Positions 26,338 to 34,774 of a stretch of DNA of 64,000 nt are shown in pieces. The stretch lies in contig NZ_KE386833.1 in the NCBI RefSeq assembly GCF_000429025.1, positions 448,582 to 512,581 of the forward strand, read 5' to 3'. The notes beneath the pieces are model-generated. The model had not been told where the DNA came from. It did no database searches and saw only the letters and a program-made list of their open reading frames with translations. The translations under genes were made by a program, and so were the position numbers. How positions within the stretch are numbered: the first letter of the stretch is position 1; each line of letters opens with the position of its first letter. The DNA comes from Actinospineispora spinosispora DSM 44797 (GTDB lineage Bacteria > Actinomycetota > Actinomycetes > Mycobacteriales > Pseudonocardiaceae).

Positions 26338-27773
26338 CCACGACGAGCGAGCACGGCACCGGTGAGCTGCGCAGACTGCTCAGCACCCGGCAGATCGTGA
26401 TGCTCGGGCTGGGCTCCTCGATCAGCACCGGCCTGTTCCTCGGCGCCGGCACGAACATCTCCGTCGCCGGGCCAGGCGTGATCATCAGCTTCGTCGCCGC
26501 CTCGCTGATCGCCGGCGCGGTGGCCGCCGCGCTCGCCGAGATGTGCAGCGTGCACCCGGTACGCGGATCGTTCGGCACGATCAGCGCCCGATACCTCGGC
26601 CGGCCCGCCGGGTTCGCCATCCGGTGGATGTACTGGTTGGCCGTGGTATCCGCGATCGGTGGTGAGGTCGTCGCCGCCGCGATCTACCTCCGCTACTGGT
26701 GGCCCGCCGTCCCGCTGTGGCTGGCGGTCGTCGTCCTGTCCGTCGCGCTGGCGGCCGTGAACATGTGGAACGTCGGCATGTTCGGTTACGCGGAGTCGAT
26801 CCTGTCCGCGATCAAGGTGGCCGCGGTCGTCGTGTTCCTGGTGATCGGGTTCCTGCTGATCGTGATCGGCCTGCCCGGCCGACCCAGGACCGGCGTCGTC
26901 AACTGGACCGCCGACGGCGGATTCCTGCCCAACGGCGGTCTCGCGGTATGGCTCGTGATGGCGACCGTGATCTTCAGCTTCACCGGGGTCGAGCTGATCG
27001 GCATCTCCTCGCCAGAAGCCGTCGAGCCGGCGAGGTCGATGCGCAAGGCGATGCGTTCGGTGGTTCTGCGCCTCACGCTGTTCTACGTCGGCGCGATCGC
27101 GGTGATGGTCGCGGTGCTGCCCTGGCGTCAGGTCGGGCAGACCCACGGACTGGAGCAGAGCCCGTTCGTCACGATGTTCGCCTACGCCGGTATCCCGGCC
27201 GCGGCGTCGATCACCAACGCGGTGGTGCTGGTCGCTGCGTTGTCCGCGGCGAACGCAAACCTCTACGCGGCTGCCCGGATGCTGCACTCGCTGGCCCACG
27301 ACGGGTTCGCGCCCCGCGCGCTGCGCGCCACCAGCCGTGCCGGGAGCCCGGTGGCCTGCGTCGGGGTGTCGCTGGCCGGTCTCGTCGCGGCGGGCGTGTT
27401 GTCGGGGTACGCACCGGACACCGCGTTCCTGCTGCTGATCTCGCTGGCCAGCTTCGCGGTGATCGCGGTGTGGATCGGTATCTTGGTCACTCTGATCGCG
27501 TTCCGCCGCGCCGGCGCCCACGAGACGGCCTCACTGCACCTGCCCGGCGGCCGGGTGAGCGCCGCGATCGCCGCGACCGCCCTGCTGTCGATCTACGGAA
27601 CCGCCTTCGCGGTCCCGGAGATGGCCATGGCCTGCCTCGTCGGCGTGCCCTTCATGGTCCTGCTGGTCGCGGTCTACCTGCTGATCCGCAACCGCACGGT
27701 GCTGGAGCAACCACGCGCCGAGCAGCATGAGGACCACGCCGACGGCCTGCCAGGGGGAGATCGTCTCGCCTAG
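26334..27773 (+). CDS. APC-family amino acid permease in the kyn operon
   Basis: A 479-residue GABA-permease-like transporter with about 12 membrane segments. The first substrate-binding helix is MLGLGSSISTGLFLGAGTNIS, and SFGTISARYLGRPAGFAIRWMYW follows. Its 4-nt overlap with kynU suggests transport of tryptophan, kynurenine or anthranilate (inference). The C-terminal hydrophilic tail (after LLIRNRT, about base 27700) runs antisense through the end of the EamA gene. The two frames overlap by 243 bp in total. Confidence 0.88.
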   Translation: MTTTSEHGTGELRRLLSTRQIVMLGLGSSISTGLFLGAGTNISVAGPGVIISFVAASLIAGAVAAALAEMCSVHPVRGSFGTISARYLGRPAGFAIRWMYWLAVVSAIGGEVVAAAIYLRYWWPAVPLWLAVVVLSVALAAVNMWNVGMFGYAESILSAIKVAAVVVFLVIGFLLIVIGLPGRPRTGVVNWTADGGFLPNGGLAVWLVMATVIFSFTGVELIGISSPEAVEPARSMRKAMRSVVLRLTLFYVGAIAVMVAVLPWRQVGQTHGLEQSPFVTMFAYAGIPAAASITNAVVLVAALSAANANLYAAARMLHSLAHDGFAPRALRATSRAGSPVACVGVSLAGLVAAGVLSGYAPDTAFLLLISLASFAVIAVWIGILVTLIAFRRAGAHETASLHLPGGRVSAAIAATALLSIYGTAFAVPEMAMACLVGVPFMVLLVAVYLLIRNRTVLEQPRAEQHEDHADGLPGGDRLA

Positions 27774-28556
27774 CAGGAGATAGGACCAGACGAGCCCGGC
27801 ACCGGGGACGATCAGCATGAACGTGGTGGCGCGCGCCGGGCCGATCCTGCTCACCCCGAGGTAGTACAGCGGGTTGGCCAACGCCGTGGGCAGCACGGCC
27901 AGATAGAGCTGGGTGAGCCAGAACCCGGTGCCCAGCGAGCCCCATGCGACGTGGGGCAGTGACGGCGCGGCGAACAGCAGGAGCGCCGCCGAGCCGACCA
28001 CCGTCGCGTAGGTCGTGACCTTCAGCGGTGCGACCCGGCCGAGAACCGGCTTCCCGAGGATGGTGAACGTGGCCCAGGTCCCGGCCGCGAGAACGAAGAC
28101 CAGGTCCCCGAGCAGCCGGTCCCCGCCGGCCGCCCCGTCGAGGAATACGATCGCTCCGGCCGGGGCGAGCACAAGACCGACGAGCCGGGGCGGGCCGGGC
28201 AGCCGACGGTCGAGCAGAGCGACCGCGACGGCCGTCAGTACCGGGCTGAGCACGGGGATGATGACGCCCGCGTCGGACGAGGGTGCGAGCGTGAGCCCGC
28301 CGAAGAACAGGACGTTGTAGAGGAAGACCCCGGTCAGGCCGAGCACCACGACCCGGCCGCGGTCGGCCGTCGAGATCGGCGCCGAGGGGGACCGCCGGGA
28401 CACGAGGGCCGACACGCACAGCAACACCGCGGCCCCACCGGCGAACCGGAGCAGTGCCGCCACCTCGTGCGGCACCTCGCCGACGGCGAGCTTCGACCAC
28501 GCGAACGCACTGGCCCAGAGCAGCACGGCGATCAGGACGGGCAACCGGGAACGCAT
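27531..28556 (-). CDS. EamA/DMT-family transporter
   Basis: A protein of about 341 residues with ten hydrophobic segments in two EamA repeats, beginning MRSRLPVLIAVLLWASAFAWSK. The second repeat is LLGDLVFVLAAGTWATFTIL to SPWQAVGVVLMLLGAWLL. Such proteins export amino acids or metabolites. The conserved part ends near base 27700. No stop occurs until 27531, adding about 53 Gln/Asp/Gly/His-rich residues antisense to the kyn permease, which is unlikely to be functional. ATG 28556 is chosen over upstream starts because these would overlap the operator palindrome. Divergent AraC gene. Confidence 0.85.
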   Translation of the reverse strand: MRSRLPVLIAVLLWASAFAWSKLAVGEVPHEVAALLRFAGGAAVLLCVSALVSRRSPSAPISTADRGRVVVLGLTGVFLYNVLFFGGLTLAPSSDAGVIIPVLSPVLTAVAVALLDRRLPGPPRLVGLVLAPAGAIVFLDGAAGGDRLLGDLVFVLAAGTWATFTILGKPVLGRVAPLKVTTYATVVGSAALLLFAAPSLPHVAWGSLGTGFWLTQLYLAVLPTALANPLYYLGVSRIGPARATTFMLIVPGAGLVWSYLLLGETISPWQAVGVVLMLLGAWLLQHRAVADQQVDRDQQDHEGHADEAGHGHLRDREGGSVDRQQGGRGDRGAHPAAGQVQ

Positions 28557-28584
28557 CGGACCACCGTGGGGCATCAGCGGGGCC

Positions 28585-28634
28585 GGATGATTGAACGGTG
28601 GAGCGACATCCGGCGCACCAGCGTTCAATCATCC
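28585..28634. promoter_or_regulatory. 13-bp perfect inverted repeat, likely operator
   Basis: GGATGATTGAACG (28585-28597) is repeated inverted as CGTTCAATCATCC (28622-28634) with 24 bp between. The spacing puts arm centres about 37 bp apart. It lies in the shared control region of the divergent EamA and AraC genes, so the AraC protein is the obvious candidate binder. Confidence 0.7.
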
Positions 28635-28638
28635 GTCG

Positions 28639-29499
28639 GTGATACTGGCCGATGTGAAGCATGCGGTGCGCGGGCAGTCCTGGGTGCGGTACTGGCGGTC
28701 CCCGGACCAGCCGGTCGAAGCCATGCACGCGAGCTTCCACCGCGAGGTCTACCACCGGCACAGCCACGAGACCTACTCGTTCGGAGTGACCGAGGTCGGT
28801 GCACAGACGTTCCACTGCCGGGGCGCCTCGCACGTCAGCGCCCAGGGCATGGTGATGATCTTCAATCCGGACGAGCCGCACGACGGACGGGCCGCGGCCG
28901 AGATCGGGTTCAACTACCGGATCATCCATCTCGGGCCCGAGCTGGTGCGCGACGTGCTGTCCGATGCGCAGGGCAGGTCGTACGGTCTGCCGTTGTTCAC
29001 CAGCCCGGTGATCGACGACCCGATGCTCGCCGCCGCCCTGCGCGGGCTGCACGCCACCCTCACCGGCGGCGCGACCGCGGCCCGGCGTGACGAGCGGCTG
29101 ACCGAGGTCCTCACCCTGGTCGCGCGACGCCAGGCGAGCCGCCCGCCGGGCGACCCGGGCCGTGAACCCGTCCTCCCCGAGGCGTTCCGGTCGGTCCGGG
29201 ACCTGATCCACGCGGACCCGGCGGCCGAGCTGACCACCGACGAGCTGGCGGCGGCGGCGGGGGCGAGCCGCTTCACCGTCTACCGTGCGTTCCAGGCAGC
29301 TGTCGGGATGTCGCCGAGCGACTATCAACGGCAGCTGCGGCTGCGCAGGGCACGGGCGCTGCTGGCCGAGGGGAGACCGGCGGGTGACGTCGCCGCCGAG
29401 GTCGGGTTCGCCGACCAGGCGCATCTCATCCGCTGGTTCAGCAGGCACTACGGGGTGACCCCCGGCGCCTACCAACGGGCGGGTCGAACTCCGGCCTGA
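28639..29499 (+). CDS. AraC family regulator with cupin sensor domain
   Basis: A protein of about 286 residues. The N-terminal cupin-like AraC-binding domain includes HREVYHRHSHETYSFGVTEVG and MVMIFNPDEPHDGR. The C-terminal HTH_18 domain includes LAAAAGASRFTVYRAFQAAV and VAAEVGFADQAHLIRWFSRHYG. The start is probably GTG 28639 or GTG 28654; the frame is open to a TTG at 28591, but that would place the inverted repeat inside the gene. It most likely controls the divergent EamA exporter. Confidence 0.88.
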   Translation: MILADVKHAVRGQSWVRYWRSPDQPVEAMHASFHREVYHRHSHETYSFGVTEVGAQTFHCRGASHVSAQGMVMIFNPDEPHDGRAAAEIGFNYRIIHLGPELVRDVLSDAQGRSYGLPLFTSPVIDDPMLAAALRGLHATLTGGATAARRDERLTEVLTLVARRQASRPPGDPGREPVLPEAFRSVRDLIHADPAAELTTDELAAAAGASRFTVYRAFQAAVGMSPSDYQRQLRLRRARALLAEGRPAGDVAAEVGFADQAHLIRWFSRHYGVTPGAYQRAGRTPA

Positions 29500-29593
29500 C
29501 AAATGTCATGCGGATCCGGTGACAGTTGTCCGGGGGCGCGAAGCGGGATTCGGGACAGGCTCTTCTCATCGGAACACGATGAGAGGGAGACCG

Positions 29594-30238
29594 ATGAACA
29601 CGACCGACAACACAGCCGCTGACCCGGTGCAGGTGGACCGGAGCGCCCACGTGCGCGCCATGATGTGGCCGTTGATCTGGGACGTCGGTCTGGCGATCGG
29701 GGTCTACTACGGGCTCAAGCTGGTGGGCGCGACCGACTATCTGGCGCTGTTGGCCGCCTCGGTCGTCTCGGCGGGCCGGCTGGTCTGGGTGGCCATCCGG
29801 GACCGGCGCATCGACCCGTTCGCGCTGTTCCTGTTCCTGGTGTTCGCACTCGGTCTTGCACTCACGTTCTTCACCGGAGACATCCGGCTCGCACTCGCCA
29901 AGGACTCGGCGACCAGCGGCCTCGCCGGCCTGGTCTTCCTCATCAGCTGCGTGATCCGGCGGCCGCTGGCCTACTACGCGTCGCTGCGCTTCGCCGGGCC
30001 CAAGGGCGAGGCCGGGGTGCGTGCGCAGTGGGACGAGCCCGAGGTGCGCCGCCGCTGGTACCTGGCCTCGACGGTCTGGGGCGTCGGTCTGCTGCTGGAG
30101 GCGTCGACGAGGGTCTGGGTCATCTACCACCTGCCGCTGGATCTGGCGGTCGCGTTGTCCAACGGTGTGATGGTCGTGGTGTTCACCCTGTTGATCACCT
30201 GGACGATTCGCTCCGCCAAGCGAGCAGTGGCAGGTTGA
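29594..30238 (+). CDS. VC0807-family membrane protein
   Basis: A protein of about 214 residues with roughly six membrane segments. VYYGLKLVGATDYLALLAASVVSAGRLVWVAIRDRRIDPFALF fits the VC0807 family, whose function is unknown. ATG 29594 has a strong purine-rich ribosome site (GAGAGGGAGA). It is followed within a few bases by a histidine kinase and a response regulator. It may be part of the sensed or regulated system; this is inference from location. Confidence 0.8.
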   Translation: MNTTDNTAADPVQVDRSAHVRAMMWPLIWDVGLAIGVYYGLKLVGATDYLALLAASVVSAGRLVWVAIRDRRIDPFALFLFLVFALGLALTFFTGDIRLALAKDSATSGLAGLVFLISCVIRRPLAYYASLRFAGPKGEAGVRAQWDEPEVRRRWYLASTVWGVGLLLEASTRVWVIYHLPLDLAVALSNGVMVVVFTLLITWTIRSAKRAVAG

Positions 30239-30245
30239 TGCGGTG

Positions 30246-31388
30246 ATGTCGAGCGCGGCGAGCAACGGACACGACGACCTGAGTGACGTCGCGGTGGACT
30301 CCCGGGAGTGGCCGGTCTTCCCCCGGACCGGGGCGAAGGGTGCGCGTCGGTGGGACTGGATGATCTCGTCGCTGCTGGTCGTCTGGCTGGTCAGCGGGAC
30401 CGTGGAGACGGTGCGGGCCGGGGGCTCACCCGCGCTGCTCATCCCGCTGACGATCGCGTACGGCGGGGGATACCTCCTGGTGTGGTGGGTGGCCCCGCGC
30501 TGGTCGCCCGCCTACCGGGTCCTGATGGTTGCTCTGTTGTTCGTCCTCGGCATCGGTTATCTCCTGGCCTCGGGCTCGAACCGCTCCTTCGGTTATCTGG
30601 CCTACGCCGTCGCCGCCGCCGTGATGTTGTTGCCGCTCGCGGCGTCGAGGGCGATCGTCGTCCTGACCATCGCCTCGGCCATGGGGTTCGGTCTGGCGGC
30701 CGACGGGCAGATCGACGACCAGGGCACCGTCGTGGTGGCCCTGGTCGGGCTACTGGCACTGACCACCAGCCGGATGGCCAGGCTGGTCGGCAAGCTCGCG
30801 GTGGCCCGATCGGAGATCAGGACCCTGGCCGTGGCCCACGAGCGGGCCCGTCTCGCGCGCGACCTGCACGACGTACTCGGCCACAGCCTCACCGCGATCA
30901 CGGTCAAGGCCTCACTGACCCGCAGGCTGCTGGAGAGCGGCCGGAGGGTCGAGGACGCGCTCGCCGAGGTCCGTGATGTGGAGAACCTGGCGCGCACCAC
31001 ACTGGGTGAGGTGCGCGCGACGGTGGCCGGTCAGCGTCGGATGACGCTGGTCGAGGAGCTGGCCGCCGCCCGCGCCGCACTGCGTGCCGCCGGGATCGAC
31101 GCAGACCTGCCGACCTCGACCGATGACGTCGACACCCGGTTGGACGAGCCGCTCGCCTATGTCCTTCGGGAGGGCGTGACGAACGTGGTCCGGCACAGCC
31201 GCGCGCGACGGTGCATCGTCCGAGTGGGACGGCGGTGGCTGGAGATCGTCGACGACGGGGTCGGACCGGTCAACGGGGCAGGCAACGGCCTGACGGGGCT
31301 CTCCGAACGGCTGGCCGCCGTCGAGGGCACGATCGAGACCGGTCCGGGGCCGACCGGCGGGTTCCGACTGAAGGCGGAGATTCGCTGA
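30246..31388 (+). CDS. Sensor histidine kinase, NarL/DesK type
   Basis: A protein of about 380 residues with an N-terminal set of about five to six membrane helices (to about residue 170) and no obvious periplasmic domain. The HisKA_3 dimerisation helix carries the phospho-acceptor in RLARDLHDVLGHSLTAITVK. The ATPase shows an N-box (REGVTNVVRHS), VDDGVG and GNGLTGLSERL. Start at ATG 30246 or the adjacent GTG 30243. The last base is shared with the start of the response regulator. DesK-like kinases often sense membrane state, but no stimulus can be assigned. Confidence 0.9.
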   Translation: MSSAASNGHDDLSDVAVDSREWPVFPRTGAKGARRWDWMISSLLVVWLVSGTVETVRAGGSPALLIPLTIAYGGGYLLVWWVAPRWSPAYRVLMVALLFVLGIGYLLASGSNRSFGYLAYAVAAAVMLLPLAASRAIVVLTIASAMGFGLAADGQIDDQGTVVVALVGLLALTTSRMARLVGKLAVARSEIRTLAVAHERARLARDLHDVLGHSLTAITVKASLTRRLLESGRRVEDALAEVRDVENLARTTLGEVRATVAGQRRMTLVEELAAARAALRAAGIDADLPTSTDDVDTRLDEPLAYVLREGVTNVVRHSRARRCIVRVGRRWLEIVDDGVGPVNGAGNGLTGLSERLAAVEGTIETGPGPTGGFRLKAEIR

Positions 31389-32005
31389 TGCCGAACAATC
31401 CGATCACCGTGCTGGTCGCCGACGACCAGGCGCTGGTCAGGGGTGGGTTGGTCGCCATGCTCGACCTGGAACCGGACCTGACCGTGGTGGCCGAGGTGGC
31501 TCGTGGGGACGACGTACTCGCGGCCGTCGTGGACAAGCGACCGGACGTCGCCCTGCTGGATGTACAGATGCCCGGTCTCGACGGGCTCGAGGTCGCGCGG
31601 CTGTTGCGTGAGTCGGCGCCCGGCTGCCGGGTCATCATCTGCACGACCTTCGGGCGTCCCGGCTACTTCAGCAGGGCGATGGCGGCGGGTGCCGCCGGTT
31701 TCGTGCTGAAGGACGCACCACCGGAACAGCTGGTCGACGCGATCCGCCGAGTCCACGCCGGGCTGCGCGCGGTGGATCCCGCACTGGCCGCCGACGCGAT
31801 GGCGATCGGGGCCAACCCCCTGACCGACCGTGAACAGAACGTCCTGCGTGCCGCGGGGGAGGGGCGGACCGCCGCGGAGATCGCCAAGGCACTGCACCTG
31901 TCACACGGAACGGTCCGGAACCATCTGTCGTCCGCGATAGGCAAGACCGATGCGGTGAACAGCGCCGACGCGGTGCGCATCGCCGAGAACAACGGCTGGC
32001 TCTAG
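31388..32005 (+). CDS. Response regulator, NarL/LuxR type
   Basis: A 205-residue partner of the preceding kinase. The receiver domain has the acidic pair D12-D13 and the phospho-acceptor D58 (ALLDVQMPG), with K at FVLKD. The C-terminal LuxR helix-turn-helix is LTDREQNVLRAAGEGRTAAEIAKAL to HLSHGTVRNHLSSAIGK. ATG 31388 overlaps the kinase stop by one base (TGATG). Targets are unknown; the VC0807 gene of the same operon is a candidate. Confidence 0.93.
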   Translation: MPNNPITVLVADDQALVRGGLVAMLDLEPDLTVVAEVARGDDVLAAVVDKRPDVALLDVQMPGLDGLEVARLLRESAPGCRVIICTTFGRPGYFSRAMAAGAAGFVLKDAPPEQLVDAIRRVHAGLRAVDPALAADAMAIGANPLTDREQNVLRAAGEGRTAAEIAKALHLSHGTVRNHLSSAIGKTDAVNSADAVRIAENNGWL

Positions 32006-32011
32006 TGGGCA

Positions 32012-32695
32012 CTAGCTCGTCGGGCCCAGCCGGTACGCCTCGTCGAGCTCCGGTGCCAGCGGTTCCGTGCCCAGCTCGCCCGCCACGAACCGTCGGGTGA
32101 GCGTCGACCAGGTGTGCCGCTCGCGCAGCATCGCGTGGCCCTCGCCGGCTATCTCGAACCGGGCGACGCGAGTCGCCACGTCCCTGGCCCGCACCGCGTA
32201 GCTGTAGGACTGCCGTGGGTCGGTCATCCGGTCCTCGACGCCGTGCACGATCAGCAGGGCGCGGCCGGACAGCTGGTCGACCGGATCCGAGCCGTCCAGC
32301 CACGGCGCCAGCGCGCACACCGCCCTGACCGAGGGATGGCCCGCGGCGTGCAGCGCCGCCCGTCCGCCCATCGAGTGCCCGACCAGCACCGCCGGCACAC
32401 CCGGGTGGCGCAGGGACATCTCGTCCAGCACCCGCTCGGTGTCCTGGTACGCGTCCCGCTGGGCGCCGTTCCACCCCCGGTACCGATAGCGCAGCAGCCC
32501 GACGCCGACCCCGTCCGCGCGCAGCGCACCTTCGAGCATGTGAGCGATCGGCACCATCCGCAGGTACGCGGGCCGCAGCCGGTGCGGCCGCTGGAGGCTC
32601 ACGGACTGGCCGCCGTGCAGCACGACGACCAGAGCTGACGGCCGCGCCGGAAAGCGCCGGATCACGTCGAGGCGGGGTGCGCGAGGGTCTGTCAC
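32012..32695 (-). CDS. Alpha/beta hydrolase
   Basis: A protein of about 227 residues. VVVLHGG forms the oxyanion strand, the nucleophile elbow is VGHSMGG (catalytic Ser), the acid is probably the Asp of HGVEDRMTD, and the His lies in GEGHAML. That gives a complete Ser-Asp-His triad in dienelactone-hydrolase/lipase order. The GTG at 32695 is the chosen start; the frame remains open upstream over the next gene. Convergent with the response regulator, 6 bp apart. Substrate unknown. Confidence 0.82.
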   Translation of the reverse strand: MTDPRAPRLDVIRRFPARPSALVVVLHGGQSVSLQRPHRLRPAYLRMVPIAHMLEGALRADGVGVGLLRYRYRGWNGAQRDAYQDTERVLDEMSLRHPGVPAVLVGHSMGGRAALHAAGHPSVRAVCALAPWLDGSDPVDQLSGRALLIVHGVEDRMTDPRQSYSYAVRARDVATRVARFEIAGEGHAMLRERHTWSTLTRRFVAGELGTEPLAPELDEAYRLGPTS

Positions 32696-32727
32696 AACGT
32701 CATCAAACAGGGCGTGAGCTCCGGCCG

Positions 32728-33153
32728 TCACTTCGCGTCGAGAATCCAGCGTGTCGCTCGGGCCAGGATCTCGGACGGGACCAGCTCGTCGGCAGTGATC
32801 GTGGTCGCCCTGGTCGTGCCGCGCGGGCTGAAGTGCCGCATCACGTCGACGTGCAGTGGCAGCCGCACGAATCGGCGCAGGTCGGCTTCGTTCGACCAGA
32901 CGGAGATCGAGCCGGTGCGGGCTTGCAACGGCAGCGACCACAACCACAGCCCGACGGCGCCGGGCATGGCGTACCAGCCCTGGCGCAGCCGAAACCCGGT
33001 CCGCGCGATAGACGGGAGGTCCCGATAGCGCGCCGAGGTGAAGTCCGTGACGCTCACGACCACCGGACCGGTGTGCCTGACGACCGGGCCGGGCGTCCAC
33101 CGGGTGAGTACCGGGCGCGCGGACGTGGTCGGGGACCTGCTCGTCAAAGGCAC
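32728..33153 (-). CDS. Hypothetical protein, possible small alpha-beta barrel
   Basis: A 141-residue protein not firmly recognised. The segment SISVWSNEADLRRFVRLPLHVDVMRHF followed by RGTTRATT resembles the C-terminal half of small dimeric alpha-beta-barrel proteins of the CrtA/monooxygenase-like type, but catalytic residues are not evident. The first 30 residues look unstructured, so the true start may be internal. It lies 32 bp upstream of the hydrolase on the same strand and is divergent from the MocR regulator across 29 bp, which may control both. Confidence 0.55.
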   Translation of the reverse strand: MPLTSRSPTTSARPVLTRWTPGPVVRHTGPVVVSVTDFTSARYRDLPSIARTGFRLRQGWYAMPGAVGLWLWSLPLQARTGSISVWSNEADLRRFVRLPLHVDVMRHFSPRGTTRATTITADELVPSEILARATRWILDAK

Positions 33154-33182
33154 ACCGGTGACTCTGAGGCTAAGATTGGCCG

Positions 33183-34601
33183 GTGTCCAGACCCAATTCT
33201 GACGCAGCTAGCCGGACCAATTCTCAGTTCCCGGCCGATCTGCTGGTCGTGCTCGATCGGACGCGACCGCGATCGTTGCGCGCCCAGCTGGAGAGCGAGC
33301 TGCGCAGGCTCATCCAGTCCAGCCAGGTGCCGGCCGGCACGCGGCTGCCTCCGTCCCGGACACTGGCCGAAGACCTGGGTGTCGCGCGGAGCGTCGTGGT
33401 CGAGGCGTACGGCCAGCTCGCTTCGGACGGCTATCTCGACGCGCACCAGGGATCGGCCACGACGGTGCGCGCCGTGGCGACGTCGCGCAGCGAAGGCGGC
33501 CGGGCCGGGACCGCGCCCGCGTCGACCGTCAGGTTCATCGGCGGACTACCCGACCCGGGGCTCTTCCCCAGGGCCGAGTGGCAACGGCACTACCGCGCCG
33601 CACTGACCGCGGTGTCGGACCGTGAGCTGGGATATCCGGGTCCGTTGGGTGCCTCCGCACTGCGCGAGGCGCTGACGGGCTACCTCGGGCGGGTCCGCGG
33701 GGTGATGACGTCGCCGGGCCAGCTGCTGGTCACCTCGGGCGTCACCCAGGCGCTGACGCTGCTGTGTGGTGTTCTCCGCGCACGTGGTGTGCGGGCGGTC
33801 GCGCTGGAGGACCCGTGTTTCGGCGTCCACCGCGAGATCGTCGTCAGGGCCGGTCTGCGTCCCGTGGCGATCCCGGTCGACCAGGACGGTCTGGACATCG
33901 CCCGGCTGACGGCCCACGAGATCGGTGCCGTTCTGATCGCTCCGGCCCACTCCTACCCGATGGGTGCGGTGCTCAGCGGCGCCCGGCGGTCCGCACTGCT
34001 CGACTGGGCCAGGGGGAGCGGCGGGCTGATCATCGAGGACGACTACGACGCGGAGTTCCGCTACGACCGGACACCGATCGGCGCATTGCAGGGGCTGGCA
34101 CCGGAGCATGTCGTGCACGCGGGTTGCGTGAGCAAGACGCTGACCCCGGCGTTGCGCCTGGGCTGGCTGGCGTTGCCGAGCGACCTGGTCGACGAGGTCG
34201 CGGCGGAGAAGATGTACGCCGACATGGGCAGCACGCTCCTCGAGCAGCTCGCGCTGGCCCGGTTCGTCGCCGGCGGGGGATTCGCCCGTCACCTGCGGCG
34301 GGTCCGGCCGACCTATCGACGCAAGCGGGACACCGCGATCCGGGCGCTGGCGGCGGCGCTGCCCGATGCGCGTCCGCTCGGCGTCGCGGCCGGGCTGCAC
34401 CTCTACGTCCAGTTGCCCTCCGAGTGTGACGAGCAGCGACTCGTGGCTCAGGCGCGCGACCGGGGAGTGCTCGTCGAAGGCGCGTCCTGGCACTGGGCCG
34501 AGCCGCACCTGGCGCCGCCCGCGCTCGTGCTCGGCTACGGCTCGCTCGCCGAGTCCGCGATCCGGGACGGGATCGCGGTGGTGGCGAGCTGCCGTTCCTG
34601 A
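33183..34601 (+). CDS. MocR/PdxR family regulator (GntR HTH + aminotransferase)
   Basis: A 472-residue fusion. An N-terminal GntR winged helix (ESELRRLIQSSQVPAGTRLP, LAEDLGVARSVVVEAYGQL) is linked to a fold-type I aminotransferase domain. The PLP-binding lysine is in GCVSKTLTPALRLGWL, and IIEDDYDAEFRYDR is the conserved pocket. MocR proteins sense PLP or amino acid derivatives; many regulate adjacent divergent genes. Here that is the small hypothetical protein and the hydrolase. GTG start at 33183. No vitamin B6 genes are nearby, so a PdxR role is not supported. Confidence 0.9.
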   Translation: MSRPNSDAASRTNSQFPADLLVVLDRTRPRSLRAQLESELRRLIQSSQVPAGTRLPPSRTLAEDLGVARSVVVEAYGQLASDGYLDAHQGSATTVRAVATSRSEGGRAGTAPASTVRFIGGLPDPGLFPRAEWQRHYRAALTAVSDRELGYPGPLGASALREALTGYLGRVRGVMTSPGQLLVTSGVTQALTLLCGVLRARGVRAVALEDPCFGVHREIVVRAGLRPVAIPVDQDGLDIARLTAHEIGAVLIAPAHSYPMGAVLSGARRSALLDWARGSGGLIIEDDYDAEFRYDRTPIGALQGLAPEHVVHAGCVSKTLTPALRLGWLALPSDLVDEVAAEKMYADMGSTLLEQLALARFVAGGGFARHLRRVRPTYRRKRDTAIRALAAALPDARPLGVAAGLHLYVQLPSECDEQRLVAQARDRGVLVEGASWHWAEPHLAPPALVLGYGSLAESAIRDGIAVVASCRS

Positions 34602-34774
34602 GGTTCTCGGCTCGCTGGTTCGGGTCCGATTCCGCACACTCATTGGTGGATCGCACAAAACGGGAGTGGCCCACGCCACGCTTGTTCGTCGATCCGGTGA
34701 GTACCGTGCCGGACTGCGTGACCCGCATCGTTAGCGGACGGCCACGCCCGCCGTCCCCAGCTCGTGAGGTGCCC

